DNA from: Chimaeribacter coloradensis
Lineage (GTDB): Bacteria; Pseudomonadota; Gammaproteobacteria; Enterobacterales; Enterobacteriaceae
Length of the DNA: 64,000 bases
Direction: 5' to 3'
NCBI RefSeq assembly: GCF_002858715.1
Contig: NZ_PJZH01000001.1
Location: 62,001 to 126,000 of the forward strand
This document shows, in pieces, positions 49,784 through 62,400 of the stretch (positions are counted from its first letter, which is position 1; the number at the start of each line of letters is the position of its first letter). Under the pieces are notes generated by a model. The model worked only from the letters and a program-made list of their open reading frames with translations, did no database searches and was not told where the DNA came from. The position numbers were made by a program, and so were the translations under genes.

Positions 49784-52060
49784 ATGCTCAATCAAGAACT
49801 GGAACTCAGTCTCAACATGGCTTTCGCCAGGGCGCGCGAGCACCGACATGAGTTTATGACCGTGGAGCACCTGTTGCTTGCGTTACTGAGCAACCCTGCG
49901 GCGCGGGAGGCCCTGGAGGCCTGTACCGTCGATCTGGTCGCGTTGCGCCAGGAGCTGGAGGCGTTCATCGAACAGACCACGCCGACCCTGCCCGCCAGCG
50001 AAGAGGAGCGCGACACGCAACCCACGCTCAGCTTCCAGCGCGTGCTGCAGCGCGCCGTGTTCCATGTTCAGTCCTCCGGGCGGAACGAGGTGTCCGGCGC
50101 GAATGTGCTGGTCGCTATCTTCAGCGAACAGGAGTCGCAGGCAGCTTATCTGCTGCGCAAGCATGACGTAAGCCGCCTTGACGTGGTGAACTTCATTTCC
50201 CACGGCACGCGCAAAGACGAACCGGGCCAGGCTCCCAACGCGGAAAACCCGGTCAACGAAGAGCAGCCGGCAGGGGAAGACCGTATGGAAAACTTCACCA
50301 CCAATTTGAATCAACTGGCGCGCGTCGGGGGCATTGACCCTCTGATCGGCCGCGACAAAGAGCTTGAGCGCGCTATTCAGGTATTGTGCCGCCGCCGTAA
50401 AAACAACCCGCTGCTGGTGGGTGAGTCCGGCGTGGGGAAAACCGCCATCGCAGAAGGCCTGGCCTGGCGCATTGTGCAGGGTGACGTACCGGAAGTCATG
50501 GCGGACTGCACCCTCTATTCGCTGGACATCGGCTCGCTGCTGGCCGGCACCAAATACCGCGGTGATTTCGAAAAACGCTTTAAGGCGTTGCTGAAACAGC
50601 TGGAGCAGGACAAGAACAGCATCCTGTTTATCGATGAGATCCACACCATCATCGGTGCAGGGGCAGCCTCCGGCGGCCAGGTCGATGCGGCCAACCTGAT
50701 CAAACCGCTGCTCTCCAGCGGGAAGATCCGGGTGATTGGCTCGACCACGTATCAGGAATTCAGCAACATTTTCGAAAAAGACCGTGCGCTGGCACGCCGT
50801 TTCCAGAAAATCGACATCACGGAACCTTCCGTGGAAGAGACGGTGCAGATCATCAACGGGCTGAAGACCAAATATGAAGCCCACCACGATGTGCGCTATA
50901 CCGCGAAAGCGGTGCGCGCGGCGGTTGAGCTGTCAGTGAAATACATTAATGACCGCCATTTGCCGGACAAAGCGATCGACGTCATCGACGAAGCGGGCGC
51001 CCGCAGCCGGTTAATGCCGGTGAGCAAGCGCAAAAAGACCGTTAACGTCGGCGATATCGAATCGGTGGTGGCGCGTATTGCACGTATCCCGGAGAAAACC
51101 GTCTCCGCCAGCGACCGCGATGTGCTGCGTAACCTGGGCGACCGCCTCAAGATGCTGGTGTTCGGCCAGGACCCGGCTATCGGCGCACTGACCGAAGCGA
51201 TCAAGATGAGCCGCGCCGGTCTGGGCCAGGATCACAAGCCGGTAGGCTCGTTCCTGTTCGCCGGGCCGACCGGGGTCGGGAAAACCGAAGTCACGGTGCA
51301 GCTCGCCAAAGCGCTGGACATTGAACTGCTGCGCTTTGATATGTCCGAGTATATGGAGCGCCACACTGTCAGCCGCCTGATCGGTGCGCCTCCGGGCTAT
51401 GTCGGCTTTGACCAGGGTGGTTTGCTGACGGACGCGGTGATCAAGCACCCGCATGCGGTGGTGCTGCTGGATGAGATTGAGAAAGCGCACCCGGATGTCT
51501 TCAACCTGCTGTTGCAGGTGATGGACAACGGTACGCTGACCGATAACAACGGCCGCAAAGCGGATTTCCGCAACGTGATCCTGGTGATGACCACCAACGC
51601 CGGGGTGCGTGAGACCGAACGTAAGTCGATTGGCCTGATTCATCAGGACAACAGCACCGACGCGATGGAAGAGATCAAGAAAGTGTTTACGCCGGAATTC
51701 CGTAACCGTCTGGACAACATTATCTGGTTCAACCATCTCTCAACCGAGGTGATTCAGCAGGTGGTCGACAAGTTCATCGTCGAATTGCAGGCCCAGCTGG
51801 ATGCGAAAGGGGTGTCGCTGGAAGTCAGTGATGAGGCCCGTGACTGGCTGTCAGTGAAAGGCTACGACAAAGCGATGGGTGCCCGCCCGATGGCGCGTGT
51901 CATGCAGGAGAACCTGAAAAAACCGCTGGCCAACGAACTGCTGTTCGGCAGCCTGGTTGACGGGGGCTCGGTGAAAGTTGAACTGGATAAAGCCGCCGAC
52001 AAGCTGACTTACGAATTCCACAGCGCGCAAAAACGCAAAGAGGAAGGGGTGGTTCACTGA
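49784..52060 (+). CDS. clpA: ATP-dependent Clp protease ATP-binding subunit ClpA
   Basis: 758 residues, identical in length to E. coli ClpA. The AAA+ unfoldase feeds substrates into ClpP. N-terminal repeat domain (residues 1-140) that binds ClpS; D1 with Walker A GESGVGKT near 214 and Walker [11 protein letters not shown]2 with GPTGVGKT near 495 and [14 protein letters not shown]. The ClpP-docking IGL loop is visible as SIGLIHQ. GGGGAGG lies seven bases before the ATG. It is followed by a strong terminator. clpP lies outside the window. Confidence 0.97.
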   Translation: MLNQELELSLNMAFARAREHRHEFMTVEHLLLALLSNPAAREALEACTVDLVALRQELEAFIEQTTPTLPASEEERDTQPTLSFQRVLQRAVFHVQSSGRNEVSGANVLVAIFSEQESQAAYLLRKHDVSRLDVVNFISHGTRKDEPGQAPNAENPVNEEQPAGEDRMENFTTNLNQLARVGGIDPLIGRDKELERAIQVLCRRRKNNPLLVGESGVGKTAIAEGLAWRIVQGDVPEVMADCTLYSLDIGSLLAGTKYRGDFEKRFKALLKQLEQDKNSILFIDEIHTIIGAGAASGGQVDAANLIKPLLSSGKIRVIGSTTYQEFSNIFEKDRALARRFQKIDITEPSVEETVQIINGLKTKYEAHHDVRYTAKAVRAAVELSVKYINDRHLPDKAIDVIDEAGARSRLMPVSKRKKTVNVGDIESVVARIARIPEKTVSASDRDVLRNLGDRLKMLVFGQDPAIGALTEAIKMSRAGLGQDHKPVGSFLFAGPTGVGKTEVTVQLAKALDIELLRFDMSEYMERHTVSRLIGAPPGYVGFDQGGLLTDAVIKHPHAVVLLDEIEKAHPDVFNLLLQVMDNGTLTDNNGRKADFRNVILVMTTNAGVRETERKSIGLIHQDNSTDAMEEIKKVFTPEFRNRLDNIIWFNHLSTEVIQQVVDKFIVELQAQLDAKGVSLEVSDEARDWLSVKGYDKAMGARPMARVMQENLKKPLANELLFGSLVDGGSVKVELDKAADKLTYEFHSAQKRKEEGVVH

Positions 52061-52108
52061 GTCAGTGAGGCATCTTTACGGCGGCCTGAAAACCGGGCTG
52101 CCGGAATG

Positions 52109-52143
52109 CAAAAAGAGCGATCCTGAGATCGCTCTTTTTTTTC
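52109..52143. terminator. Terminator of clpA
   Basis: AGAGCGATC/GATCGCTCT (52114-52122/52127-52135) with a CTGA loop, preceded by As and followed by an eight-base T-run; it can work in both directions. Confidence 0.92.
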
Positions 52144-52192
52144 ACCTGCCGATCGCCATTACCGGAACATAAACCGCATATTGCATCCATAA

Positions 52193-52223
52193 CAAAACGC
52201 CCTGACCGGAAACCGGAAGGGCG
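52193..52223 (-). terminator. Terminator of infA
   Basis: CGCCCT/AGGGCG outer stem (52198-52203/52218-52223) with an inner CCGG pair, followed on the minus strand by TTTTGTT. Confidence 0.75.
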
Positions 52224-52278
52224 CAAGGGAGTGATTCCCTGATTGTTCGCCGGAAGAGATCAGCGGGAGATGCGCCGA

Positions 52279-52512
<234 letters not shown>

Positions 52513-52749
52513 TTACTACCTTAGTTTTTAACCGGCAAGATAATGCCGAAAAACCCACATTATGTAAAGGAGGCATTCGCTCCGCCCTAAGTGGTTGTTA
52601 AACCGGATATGGTGGGAGACGCAGCCAAAAATGTACATAAATCAGGGGCATGGTTCAAGGGAATGATACCACATTTCCGCCCGCGGCATGGAATTAATTT
52701 CAGTCAATGCCGGGCTTTTTGCGGCCTTTCAGGCCTGAATACCGGGTTT

Positions 52750-53475
52750 TTACGGCAAAGGCAGCGTGCCCGGCAGGCGTAATTCCTGCGGTTGCCAGCA
52801 GCCGTCTGCCAGGGGCTGCGGCTGCATTTCCCGTAATGCCGCCAGAAACGCGCGGCGCGGAATCTCCGTCGCCCCAAGCGAGGCGGTATGCTCATTCAGC
52901 ACCTGGCAATCCAGCAACCGGCCGCCGTGGCTGACGAAGTGGTGGCAGAACATCACCAGCGCGGCTTTGGAGGCATTGGTGCAGCGGCTGAACATCGACT
53001 CCCCGCAGAACAATGCGCCCTGCGCCACGCCGTACATGCCGCCCACAAGCGCCCCATCCAGCCAGACTTCAATAGAGTGTGCCGCCCCCTGGGCATGAAG
53101 CCGCTGATAGGCCCGCGCCACCTGCGGGCCGATCCAGGTGCCGTCGCTGCGTGCCTCGGCGCAGGCTTCCACCACCTGGCCGAACGCCTGGTTCAGGGTA
53201 AAGCGGAACGGGCAGCGGCGCAGGAAGCGGCGCATACTGCGGCTGATGTGCAGATCCTGCGGGAAGAGCACCGCGCGCGGATCGGGCGACCACCATAAGA
53301 TCATCTCACCGGGGTTAAACCACGGGAAGATGCCGCACCGGTAAGCGGACATCAGCCGGGCAGGGGAGAGGTCGCCTCCCACGGCCAGCAGCCCATTTGG
53401 CTCACGCAACGCGCTTTCCGGCGCAGGGAACAGCAGCGAATGGGGGGAAAGTTGCACGACACGCATAGCATCCAT
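52750..53475 (-). CDS. aat: Leucyl/phenylalanyl-tRNA-protein transferase
   Basis: About 241 residues (E. coli 234). It adds Leu or Phe to proteins with N-terminal Lys or Arg, creating the N-degrons read by ClpS-ClpA, whose genes lie 1 kb away. Hallmarks: [73 protein letters not shown] 53475 has GAGAGA just upstream; ATG 53466 (MRVVQLS) matches the E. coli start and is the alternative. The gap to cydC is only 19 bases, so it may be the last gene of a cydDC-aat transcript. Confidence 0.93.
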   Translation of the reverse strand: MDAMRVVQLSPHSLLFPAPESALREPNGLLAVGGDLSPARLMSAYRCGIFPWFNPGEMILWWSPDPRAVLFPQDLHISRSMRRFLRRCPFRFTLNQAFGQVVEACAEARSDGTWIGPQVARAYQRLHAQGAAHSIEVWLDGALVGGMYGVAQGALFCGESMFSRCTNASKAALVMFCHHFVSHGGRLLDCQVLNEHTASLGATEIPRRAFLAALREMQPQPLADGCWQPQELRLPGTLPLP

Positions 53476-53494
53476 TGTCTCTCTCACATCACAA

Positions 53495-55207
53495 TCAGGC
53501 CAGGCGCGCATGGAACTGCGCATACCGGCCACCCGCCGCCATCAGGGCATGATGCGGCCCCTGTTCGACCACTTCGCCGCCATCCATGACGCAAACCCGG
53601 TCGAAATGCTGCAAACCCTGCAGGCGGTGCGTCACCATGATCAGCGTCTTGCCCCGGCAGTGCTGCCGTAACAGGGCGAGGATCTGCTGTTCGGTTTCGG
53701 CATCCAGCCCCTCGGTAGGCTCATCCAGCAGCACCAGCGGGGCATCGTGCAGCAGCGCGCGCGCAATGCCGATACGCCGTTGCTCACCGCCCGACAGCGG
53801 CCGCCCGCCTTCGCCCAGCCAGCTGTTCAGGCCGCTGCTCTCCAGCAGCGCGCTCAGCCCGACCTGATGCAGCACCTCACACAGCCGGGCGTCATCCGCC
53901 TCCGGTGCGGCCAGCCGCAGGTTATCGCGCAATGTGGTATTGAACAGATGCACCCGCTGCGGCACCAGCGTCATGCTGCGGCGCAGGGTCGCTTCATCAT
54001 AGCCGGCAATCGGGCGGCCGCCCAGCTGAAGGCTCCCCGTCTGCACATCCCATGCGCGGGTCAGCAACTGCAGCAGGGTCGACTTACCGCAACCGGTGCG
54101 GCCGAGCAGCGCAATATGCTCCCCGGCGGCCACCCGCAGGGTTACGCCTTTCACTACCGGGAAAGGCTGGCCGGGGTAGGTAAAGCTGACATGGTCGAGC
54201 TGAAGCGCCGGTGAAGCCAGGGCGGTGCCCTGTGCCGGGAAAGAGACCATTGGCGGTTGGCGGGTGATCGCCTGCAGCCGCTCCGCCGCCGCGATCACCT
54301 GCCCAAGATGCTGGAAAGCGCCGGCCACCGGCCCCAGCGCCTCAAACGCGGCCAGGGTGGTGAATACCACCAGCGCCAGCAGCGCCCCCCCGGTCGCGCT
54401 GTTGCCCGCGGCCAGCCAGAGCATCAGGGTAGCCGTCAGCCCGGTGGCCGCGAACATGATCGCCTGTGCCAGGCCGCTCAGTGTTGCCTGCCGTTGCTGC
54501 TGGCGCTGCCACTGCTGCTCGGTGGCCTCCAGCGCCTGCCGGGCACGATCGGCAGCCCCGTAGATCACCAGTTCCGCCTGCCCCTGAAGCCAGGCGGTGA
54601 GGCCGACGCGGTAATCACTGCGCAGCCCGGTCAGCGCCCGGCCGACCGGTTTGCCTGCCTGGTAAAAAATCAGCGGCAGAAGCAGCAGCAGCGCCAGCAA
54701 AATACCGGAAAGCAGCAGGGCCAGCGTCGCATCCAGCCAGCTCAGCCCGGCGGCGACCACCAGAATCACCACCAGCGCGCTGACCAGCGGCGAAATGACC
54801 CTCAGGTAGAGATGATCCAGCGTGTCAACGTCCGCCACCAGCCGGTTAAGCAGATCCGCCTGCCGGAAGCGCGCCAGCCCGCCGGGCGAGAGCGGCAACA
54901 GGTGGGTGAAGGTGTCGACCCGCAGGTGTGACAGCACGCGGAAAGTGGCGTCATGGCTGACCAGCCGTTCAGCATAACGCCCGGCAGTGCGGAAAATGGC
55001 TGCGCCACGCACCCCGGCCGCCGGCAGCATGTAGTTGAAACTGTAAAGCCCCGCCAGCCCGGCCACGGCAGAGGCCGCCAGGAACCAGCCGGAGAGCGCC
55101 AGCAAACCGATGCTGGCCAGCAGGGTGACAATCGCCAGCAGGATGCCGAGCAGCATGCGCCCGCTGTGGCGGCGGTAAAGGGCAAGATAGGGCAGAAGCA
55201 GGCGCAT
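53495..55207 (-). CDS. cydC: Glutathione/L-cysteine exporter subunit CydC
   Basis: 570 residues (E. coli 573). Half of the CydDC ABC exporter, which sends cysteine and glutathione to the periplasm and is needed for cytochrome bd assembly. It has a six-helix type IV exporter membrane domain (residues 1-320), then a nucleotide-binding domain with Walker [10 protein letters not shown] near 370, signature [16 protein letters not shown] and Walker [13 protein letters not shown]. It starts 2 bases after the cydD stop. Confidence 0.95.
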   Translation of the reverse strand: MRLLLPYLALYRRHSGRMLLGILLAIVTLLASIGLLALSGWFLAASAVAGLAGLYSFNYMLPAAGVRGAAIFRTAGRYAERLVSHDATFRVLSHLRVDTFTHLLPLSPGGLARFRQADLLNRLVADVDTLDHLYLRVISPLVSALVVILVVAAGLSWLDATLALLLSGILLALLLLLPLIFYQAGKPVGRALTGLRSDYRVGLTAWLQGQAELVIYGAADRARQALEATEQQWQRQQQRQATLSGLAQAIMFAATGLTATLMLWLAAGNSATGGALLALVVFTTLAAFEALGPVAGAFQHLGQVIAAAERLQAITRQPPMVSFPAQGTALASPALQLDHVSFTYPGQPFPVVKGVTLRVAAGEHIALLGRTGCGKSTLLQLLTRAWDVQTGSLQLGGRPIAGYDEATLRRSMTLVPQRVHLFNTTLRDNLRLAAPEADDARLCEVLHQVGLSALLESSGLNSWLGEGGRPLSGGEQRRIGIARALLHDAPLVLLDEPTEGLDAETEQQILALLRQHCRGKTLIMVTHRLQGLQHFDRVCVMDGGEVVEQGPHHALMAAGGRYAQFHARLA

Positions 55208-55209
55208 GG

Positions 55210-56979
55210 TCAGAGGTCTCCGCTGCGTTGGGCCAGCAGGCGGGCGAAGAGGCCCCCCTGCGCGCGTAAGTGGTCATAGGGGCCGCGTTCGGCAATCCGG
55301 CCCTGCTGCATGACCCAGATCTCATCACACTGCCGGGTATCCTCCAGACGGTGCGTGACCAGCAGGGTGGTCTGCCCGGCGGCTGCCCCGGCCAGCGCCG
55401 CCATAACGCGCTGTTCGCTGTGGGCGTCCAGGCTGGCGGCCGGTTCATCCAGCAGCAGCAGCCCGCCGGGGGCCAGCAGCGCCCGCGCCACGGCCACGCG
55501 CTGCGCCTGCCCGACTGAGAGGCGCGCGGCGTGGTCGCCGACGGCGGTGTCCAGCCCCTCAGGCAGCAACGGCAGGAACTCATCGACATAGGCGCGCTGA
55601 ATGGCCGTTTCCAGCGCGCCGGCGGTGGCCTCCGGGTTCCCCAGCAGGATATTTTGCCGCAGCGTGGCCGCCGGGAGGTGCGGGTTCTGTCCGACCCACG
55701 CCAGATGCCGGCGCCAGCTCAGCGGTGCCAGCGTGCGCAGCTCCTGCTGGTTGACCCGCAAACTACCGCGGTAAGGCAGGAAGCCCAGCAGGGCGTTCAG
55801 CAACGAGCTTTTGCCCGCCCCGCTCAGGCCGACAATGGCGATGTGCTGACCGGCCGCCACCCGGAACGTCAGCGGCCCGGCCAGTACGTTGCCGTCCGGT
55901 GACAGGATCTCCAGCGCCTCGGCGTCCACGCTGATGGCCGCCGTCGCGCTGAAGGGGGTATCACCTTGCCCCGGTGCCCGATCGGGATGCCGGGTCAGGA
56001 ACGTAACCAGCGCATCTGCCGCGCCGGTTGCCTGGGCCTTGGCGTGGTAGAAGCTGCCAAGATCGCGCAGCGGCTGGAAAAATTCCGGTGCCAGGATCAG
56101 CACCAGAAAACCGGCAAACAGCGTTACGCCGGTGCCGTAACTACCGAAATGCAGCTCACCGAGATAGGAGAAACCGAAATAGACCGCGACCAGCGCAATG
56201 GAAAGAGAGGCAAAAAACTCCAGCACCGCCGAGGAGAGAAACGCCAGCCGCAATACTTCCATGGTGCGGGCACGGAAGGACTCGGACGCGTGGTGGATGG
56301 CCGCGCGCTCGGCAGCCGCGCGATGGAACAGGCGCAGGGTATCCAGGCCGCGCAGGCTGTCGAGGAAATTGCCGCTGAGGCGCGCCAGCGCGGCAAAGTT
56401 GCGCCGGTTGGCGTCAGCCGCGCCCATGCCGACCAGCGCCATAAACAGCGGGATCAGCGGGGCCGTGACCAGCAGGATCAGCCCGGCAGCCCAGTTGACC
56501 AGGAACACCGCCAGCAGGATCAGCAGCGGGATGATGCCTGCAAGAAACATCTGCGGCAGGTAGCGCGCATAGTAGTCCTGCATATCGTCAATCTGCTCCA
56601 GAATCAGCGCCGCCCAGCTGCCGGCCGGTTTGCCGCTGATCCAGGCCGGGCCGAGCGCTTCCAGCCGGTCAAGCACCGTTTTGCGGATCTGGCGGCGCAC
56701 CTGCAGCCCGCACTGGAAACCGGCGCGTTCACGCAACAGCGCCAGCACACCCCGGAACAGAAAGGAGACGGCCAGCAGGATAAAGAGCTTCAGCAGCGCG
56801 TCGCGCGGCATAGCATGCACGATAAGCGCATCGAGCAGGGTGGCCATCAGCGCGGCCTGTAACAGCAGCAGGATGCCGCTGAACAGCCCGAGCAGCATGG
56901 AAACCTGTAACCAGCGGCGCGCGGGCGCGCGCTGCTGCCGGAGCCAGTGGAGCAATTCTCGTTGTCTTGTTTTATTCAT
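55210..56979 (-). CDS. cydD: Glutathione/L-cysteine exporter subunit CydD
   Basis: 589 residues (E. coli 588), partner of CydC. The membrane domain includes GPAWISGKPAGSWAALILEQIDDMQDYYARYLPQ; the ATPase domain has Walker A VGLSGAGKSS near 385, signature LSVGQAQRVAVARALL and Walker B LLLLDEPAASLD. Six further upstream codons are in frame, but ATG 56979 matches the family start. In E. coli trxB lies just upstream in the same direction, as it does here. Confidence 0.95.
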   Translation of the reverse strand: MNKTRQRELLHWLRQQRAPARRWLQVSMLLGLFSGILLLLQAALMATLLDALIVHAMPRDALLKLFILLAVSFLFRGVLALLRERAGFQCGLQVRRQIRKTVLDRLEALGPAWISGKPAGSWAALILEQIDDMQDYYARYLPQMFLAGIIPLLILLAVFLVNWAAGLILLVTAPLIPLFMALVGMGAADANRRNFAALARLSGNFLDSLRGLDTLRLFHRAAAERAAIHHASESFRARTMEVLRLAFLSSAVLEFFASLSIALVAVYFGFSYLGELHFGSYGTGVTLFAGFLVLILAPEFFQPLRDLGSFYHAKAQATGAADALVTFLTRHPDRAPGQGDTPFSATAAISVDAEALEILSPDGNVLAGPLTFRVAAGQHIAIVGLSGAGKSSLLNALLGFLPYRGSLRVNQQELRTLAPLSWRRHLAWVGQNPHLPAATLRQNILLGNPEATAGALETAIQRAYVDEFLPLLPEGLDTAVGDHAARLSVGQAQRVAVARALLAPGGLLLLDEPAASLDAHSEQRVMAALAGAAAGQTTLLVTHRLEDTRQCDEIWVMQQGRIAERGPYDHLRAQGGLFARLLAQRSGDL

Positions 56980-57162
56980 CAGGCTGACTGTCCGCACTGA
57001 ACATGCAGAGGCTGCATGGCGGTGGCATGCGTCTCCGCGGGCAGGGCCAAAGGAGAATCGCGCATGGAAAAAGATGGCACAGGTGCCAAATCCCTGATCG
57101 TTGAAGGTCTATTTTCACGACCGCGCACATGGTAGCGCGTCAATGGCGGGCTGAAAATAACA

Positions 57163-57186
57163 AGGCGACCCGGAGGTCGCCTTTTT
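57163..57186. terminator. Hairpin between trxB and cydD
   Basis: AGGCGACC/GGTCGCCT (57163-57170/57175-57182). The clean T-run is on the plus strand, whereas trxB reads on the minus strand, where TTGTTATTTT follows; it is a plausible but imperfect trxB terminator. Confidence 0.5.
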
Positions 57187-57221
57187 CGCATTATTTTCTG
57201 AAAGAAATCAGTCAGTGCTGC

Positions 57222-58807
<1,586 letters not shown>

Positions 58808-59302
58808 ATGGCAGACAACAAAAAACGACCGGGAAAAGATCTCGACCGCATAGATCGCAACATCCTGAATGAATTACAAAAGGATGGCCGCATCTCAAAC
58901 GTCGAACTTTCCAAACGGGTGGGCTTATCCCCTACGCCGTGCTTGGAGCGTGTCCGTCGCCTTGAGCGGCAGAATTTTATTCATGGTTATACCGCATTGC
59001 TCAATCCTCATTATCTGGATGCCTCGCTGCTGGTGTTCGTTGAGATCACCCTCAACCGTGGTGCGCCGGATGTCTTTGAGCAATTCAATGCTGCAGTTCA
59101 GAAGCTGGAAGATATCCAGGAGTGTCATCTGGTGTCCGGGGATTTCGACTACCTGTTGAAAACCCGTGTGCCGGATATGTCCGCTTACCGCAAGCTGTTG
59201 GGCGAAACGCTGTTACGCCTGCCGGGCGTCAATGACACCCGCACCTATGTGGTAATGGAAGAAGTGAAACAGAGTAACCGTCTGGTCATCAAGACCCGGT
59301 AA
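58808..59302 (+). CDS. lrp: Leucine-responsive regulatory protein
   Basis: 164 residues, almost identical to E. coli Lrp. The global feast/famine regulator of amino acid, pilus and transport genes, also a nucleoid-bending protein. The N-terminal helix-turn-helix is [25 protein letters not shown]; the C-terminal RAM effector domain follows ([19 protein letters not shown] through [17 protein letters not shown]). ATG 58808 is chosen because similarity starts there ([16 protein letters not shown]). It is followed by ftsK, as in E. coli. Confidence 0.98.
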   Translation: MADNKKRPGKDLDRIDRNILNELQKDGRISNVELSKRVGLSPTPCLERVRRLERQNFIHGYTALLNPHYLDASLLVFVEITLNRGAPDVFEQFNAAVQKLEDIQECHLVSGDFDYLLKTRVPDMSAYRKLLGETLLRLPGVNDTRTYVVMEEVKQSNRLVIKTR

Positions 59303-59341
59303 AACCTGCAGGTGCAAAACCTGAATATATTCGCTACACTC

Positions 59342-59357
59342 CTGTTTATCCATACAG
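59342..59357. promoter_or_regulatory. LexA (SOS) box upstream of ftsK
   Basis: CTGT, eight bases, ACAG: a perfect match to the LexA core, 83 bases before the ftsK start. E. coli ftsK (dinH) has a LexA-controlled promoter at the equivalent place. Confidence 0.7.
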
Positions 59358-59362
59358 CCCAC

Positions 59363-59385
59363 GCGCCGGGAAGGGTTCCCGGCGC
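59363..59385 (+). terminator. Hairpin between lrp and ftsK
   Basis: A perfect 9-bp stem GCGCCGGGA/TCCCGGCGC with a 5-base loop and only a weak T-rich tail (TGTTGCTATTT). It probably ends or attenuates lrp transcripts. Confidence 0.5.
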
Positions 59386-59424
59386 TGTTGCTATTTCAGT
59401 TCACAGGAACCTGGAGAGCCTTTC

Positions 59425-62400
59425 TTGAGCCAGGAATACACAGAAGATAAAGAGTTTGGCCTGAAAAAAGCCAGTGGCAGCCGGCGGTTACTTGAAGCCT
59501 TGCTGGTGCTGATCGCGCTTTTCGGGGTTTATCTCATGGCAGCGCTGCTCAGTTTTAATCCTTCTGACCCCAGTTGGTCACAGACAGCGTGGCATGAGCC
59601 TATTCATAATTTGGGCGGTGGCGTCGGTGCCTGGATGGCCGATACGCTGTTCTTCACCTTTGGTGTGTTTGCCTATGCCATTCCCCCGCTGATGCTGATG
59701 ATGTGCTGGGCCTCTTACCGCCGGCGCGGCAACAGCGAATACATCGATTTCTTTACCCTCTCTCTGCGTCTTATCGGCGTGCTGGCTCTGGTGCTTACCT
59801 CCTGTGGCCTGGCCGCGCTGAACATTGACGATCTCTATTACTTCGCCTCCGGCGGGGTGATCGGCAGCCTGTTGAGCAATGCCCTGACGCCCTGGGTGAA
59901 CAGCATGGGCGCAACGCTGGCGTTGCTGGGCGTATGGGCCGTGGCGTTTACGCTGTTCACCGGCTGGTCCTGGCTGACCATCGCCGAGCGCATTGGCGGC
60001 GTGGTACTGGGTGCCGCAACCTTTATGACCAACCGCTCGCGCCGTGACGATCCTTATGAGTATGAGGACGAGGAGGATGACCTCCCGGACGCCCCGGCCG
60101 CGCGCCGGGAGACGGCCGACCCGGTTCCGCATCTGACCACCGCAGACGACGAGGATGTCTTGTTCTCTGCGCCGTCTGCGGCTAAGGTCGCGGCTGCTCC
60201 GGCTGCTCCGGCTGCTCCGGCTGCTCCGGCTGCTCCGGCTGCTCCGGCTGCTCCGGCTGCTCCGGCTGCTCCGGCTGCGCAAGCGCCGCTCACCGCGCCG
60301 GTCGCTCCTGCCAGTGACAGCACACCGGCGGCAGAGCCCACCGCGGCCGCACAGCCGGCTCCACCGCGTTATCGCTTTGAACTGCCGGAAGAGGCCGACA
60401 CTGCTCCGCCGGTCACCCCGGCCCCGACGCAGCTCGCCGGCAGCCATGCACTGCCTGCCGCAGAAGAGGATGATGGCCCGCGCCTCGGCAACTGGCAGGA
60501 GACGGAGACTGCCCGCTCACCGTTTGATTTCTCTGCTGCCCAGCAGGAGAGCGACGAATTGCCGGAGTCCGGCAGTGTGCTGGGCGGGGCGTCCCGTCAG
60601 TCTGATCTGAGCGCTGAGGCCGGCGCGACCTTTATGCCTGCCTTCAGTGCCGTGAGTGACGCCAATCCGCAGGTGAAACAGGGCATCGGCCCGGAACTGC
60701 CGCGGCCGAACCCGGTACGCATTCCTACCCGCCGGGAGCTGGCCTCCTACGGTATTAAACTGCCTTCCCAGCGTCAGGCAGAGCAGGCGGCCCGCGAGGC
60801 GTCGTCCACGCCGGATGAGGGCGAAGATGCCGCGCATCAGGAAGCGCTGGGTGCCGCGTTTGCTGAGCAGCAACAGCAACGCTACGGTACCGGGTATCAG
60901 AGCGACGCGCCATCTGTGGCCGGGGCAACCGCGGCTGCCGCACAGGCGGAACCGGATGAGGAGGCAGCCGACCAGGCAGCACTCAGCCGGGCGTTCGCTG
61001 AACAGCAGCAACAGCGTTACAGCACACCTTTCAGTGCTGCGCCGGATACAGCGCCGCAATCTGCGGCGGAAGAACCCCTGCATGAAGACGAGGACAGCCT
61101 GCGCAACGCCTTTGCTGCGCGGGAACAGGCGCGTTACGGTGCTGCGCCGTCAGGGAGCGCCTCTGTGGCGGGCCAGATTCCGATGGGCGGTATAGCCGCG
61201 GCGTCTGCGGTATCAGCCGCAGCAACGGCCGCTGCCAGCGTCACCGGCAGCAGCGCTTTCTCCTTCTCGCCTGTTGATGATGCAGCAGACGATACGCCGG
61301 TATTTACGTTGCCGCCGGCACCGGAAGCGGCCACGCCGCCACCGGCTTATGCACCGGTTCAGCAGCCACCTACGCGGCCGGCTGAACAGCCCGCCTACCG
61401 GGCTGAGCCTGTGGCTCCGGCTTACCGTGCGGAAACGCCATCACCTGCGCGTCCTGCAGAGCCGTCAGCTTACCGGGCTGAGCCTGTGGCTCCGGCTTAT
61501 CGTGCGGAAACGCCATCACCTGCGCGTCCGGCAGAGCCATCAGCTTACCGGGCTGAGCCTGTGGTTCCGGCTTACCGTGCGGAAACGCCATCACCTGCGC
61601 GTCCGGTAGAGCCATCAGCCTACCGGGCTGAGCCTGAGACTCCGGCTTACCGGGCGGAAATGCCGCCAACGGCGCGCCCGGCCGAGCCAGCAGCTTACCG
61701 GTCTGAGCCTGCGGCTCCGTCTTACCGTGCGGAAACGCCGCGCCCGGCAGAGCAGCCGGCTTATCGCTCCGGGCCTGTCTCTGCTGAGCCGGAAACAACG
61801 TATTCACCGCCGGTGGAGGATACGCCCAAGCCGGCCATGGACAGCCTGTTCCACCCGTTCCTGGTGCGACACGATCAGCCGCTGGAGAAACCTACCACGC
61901 CACTGCCGACGCTGGATCTGTTAACCGCCGCGCCGACAGAAGTGGCACCGGTAGATATGTTTGCCCTTGAGCAGAAAGCGCGGCTGGTGGAAGCCAGCCT
62001 GGCTGACTACCGCGTAAAAGCGGATGTGGTCGATATTCTTCCGGGGCCGGTCATTACGCGGTTTGAGCTGGATCTGGCACCGGGCGTTAAAGCGGCGCGC
62101 ATCTCTAACCTCTCACGCGATCTGGCCCGTTCGCTCTCGACGTCTGCGGTTCGTGTGGTGGAGGTAATCCCCGGCAAGCCTTATGTGGGGCTGGAGCTGC
62201 CGAACACCAAACGGCAAACCGTCTATCTGCGTGAAGTGCTCGACTGCCCGGCCTTCCGCGACAATCCGTCGCCGCTTTCAGTGGTGCTCGGCAAAGATAT
62301 TTCCGGCCAGCCGGTGGTGGCCGATCTGGCCAAAATGCCTCACCTGCTGGTGGCCGGTACCACCGGCTCCGGTAAGTCTGTGGGCGTTAACGCCATGATC

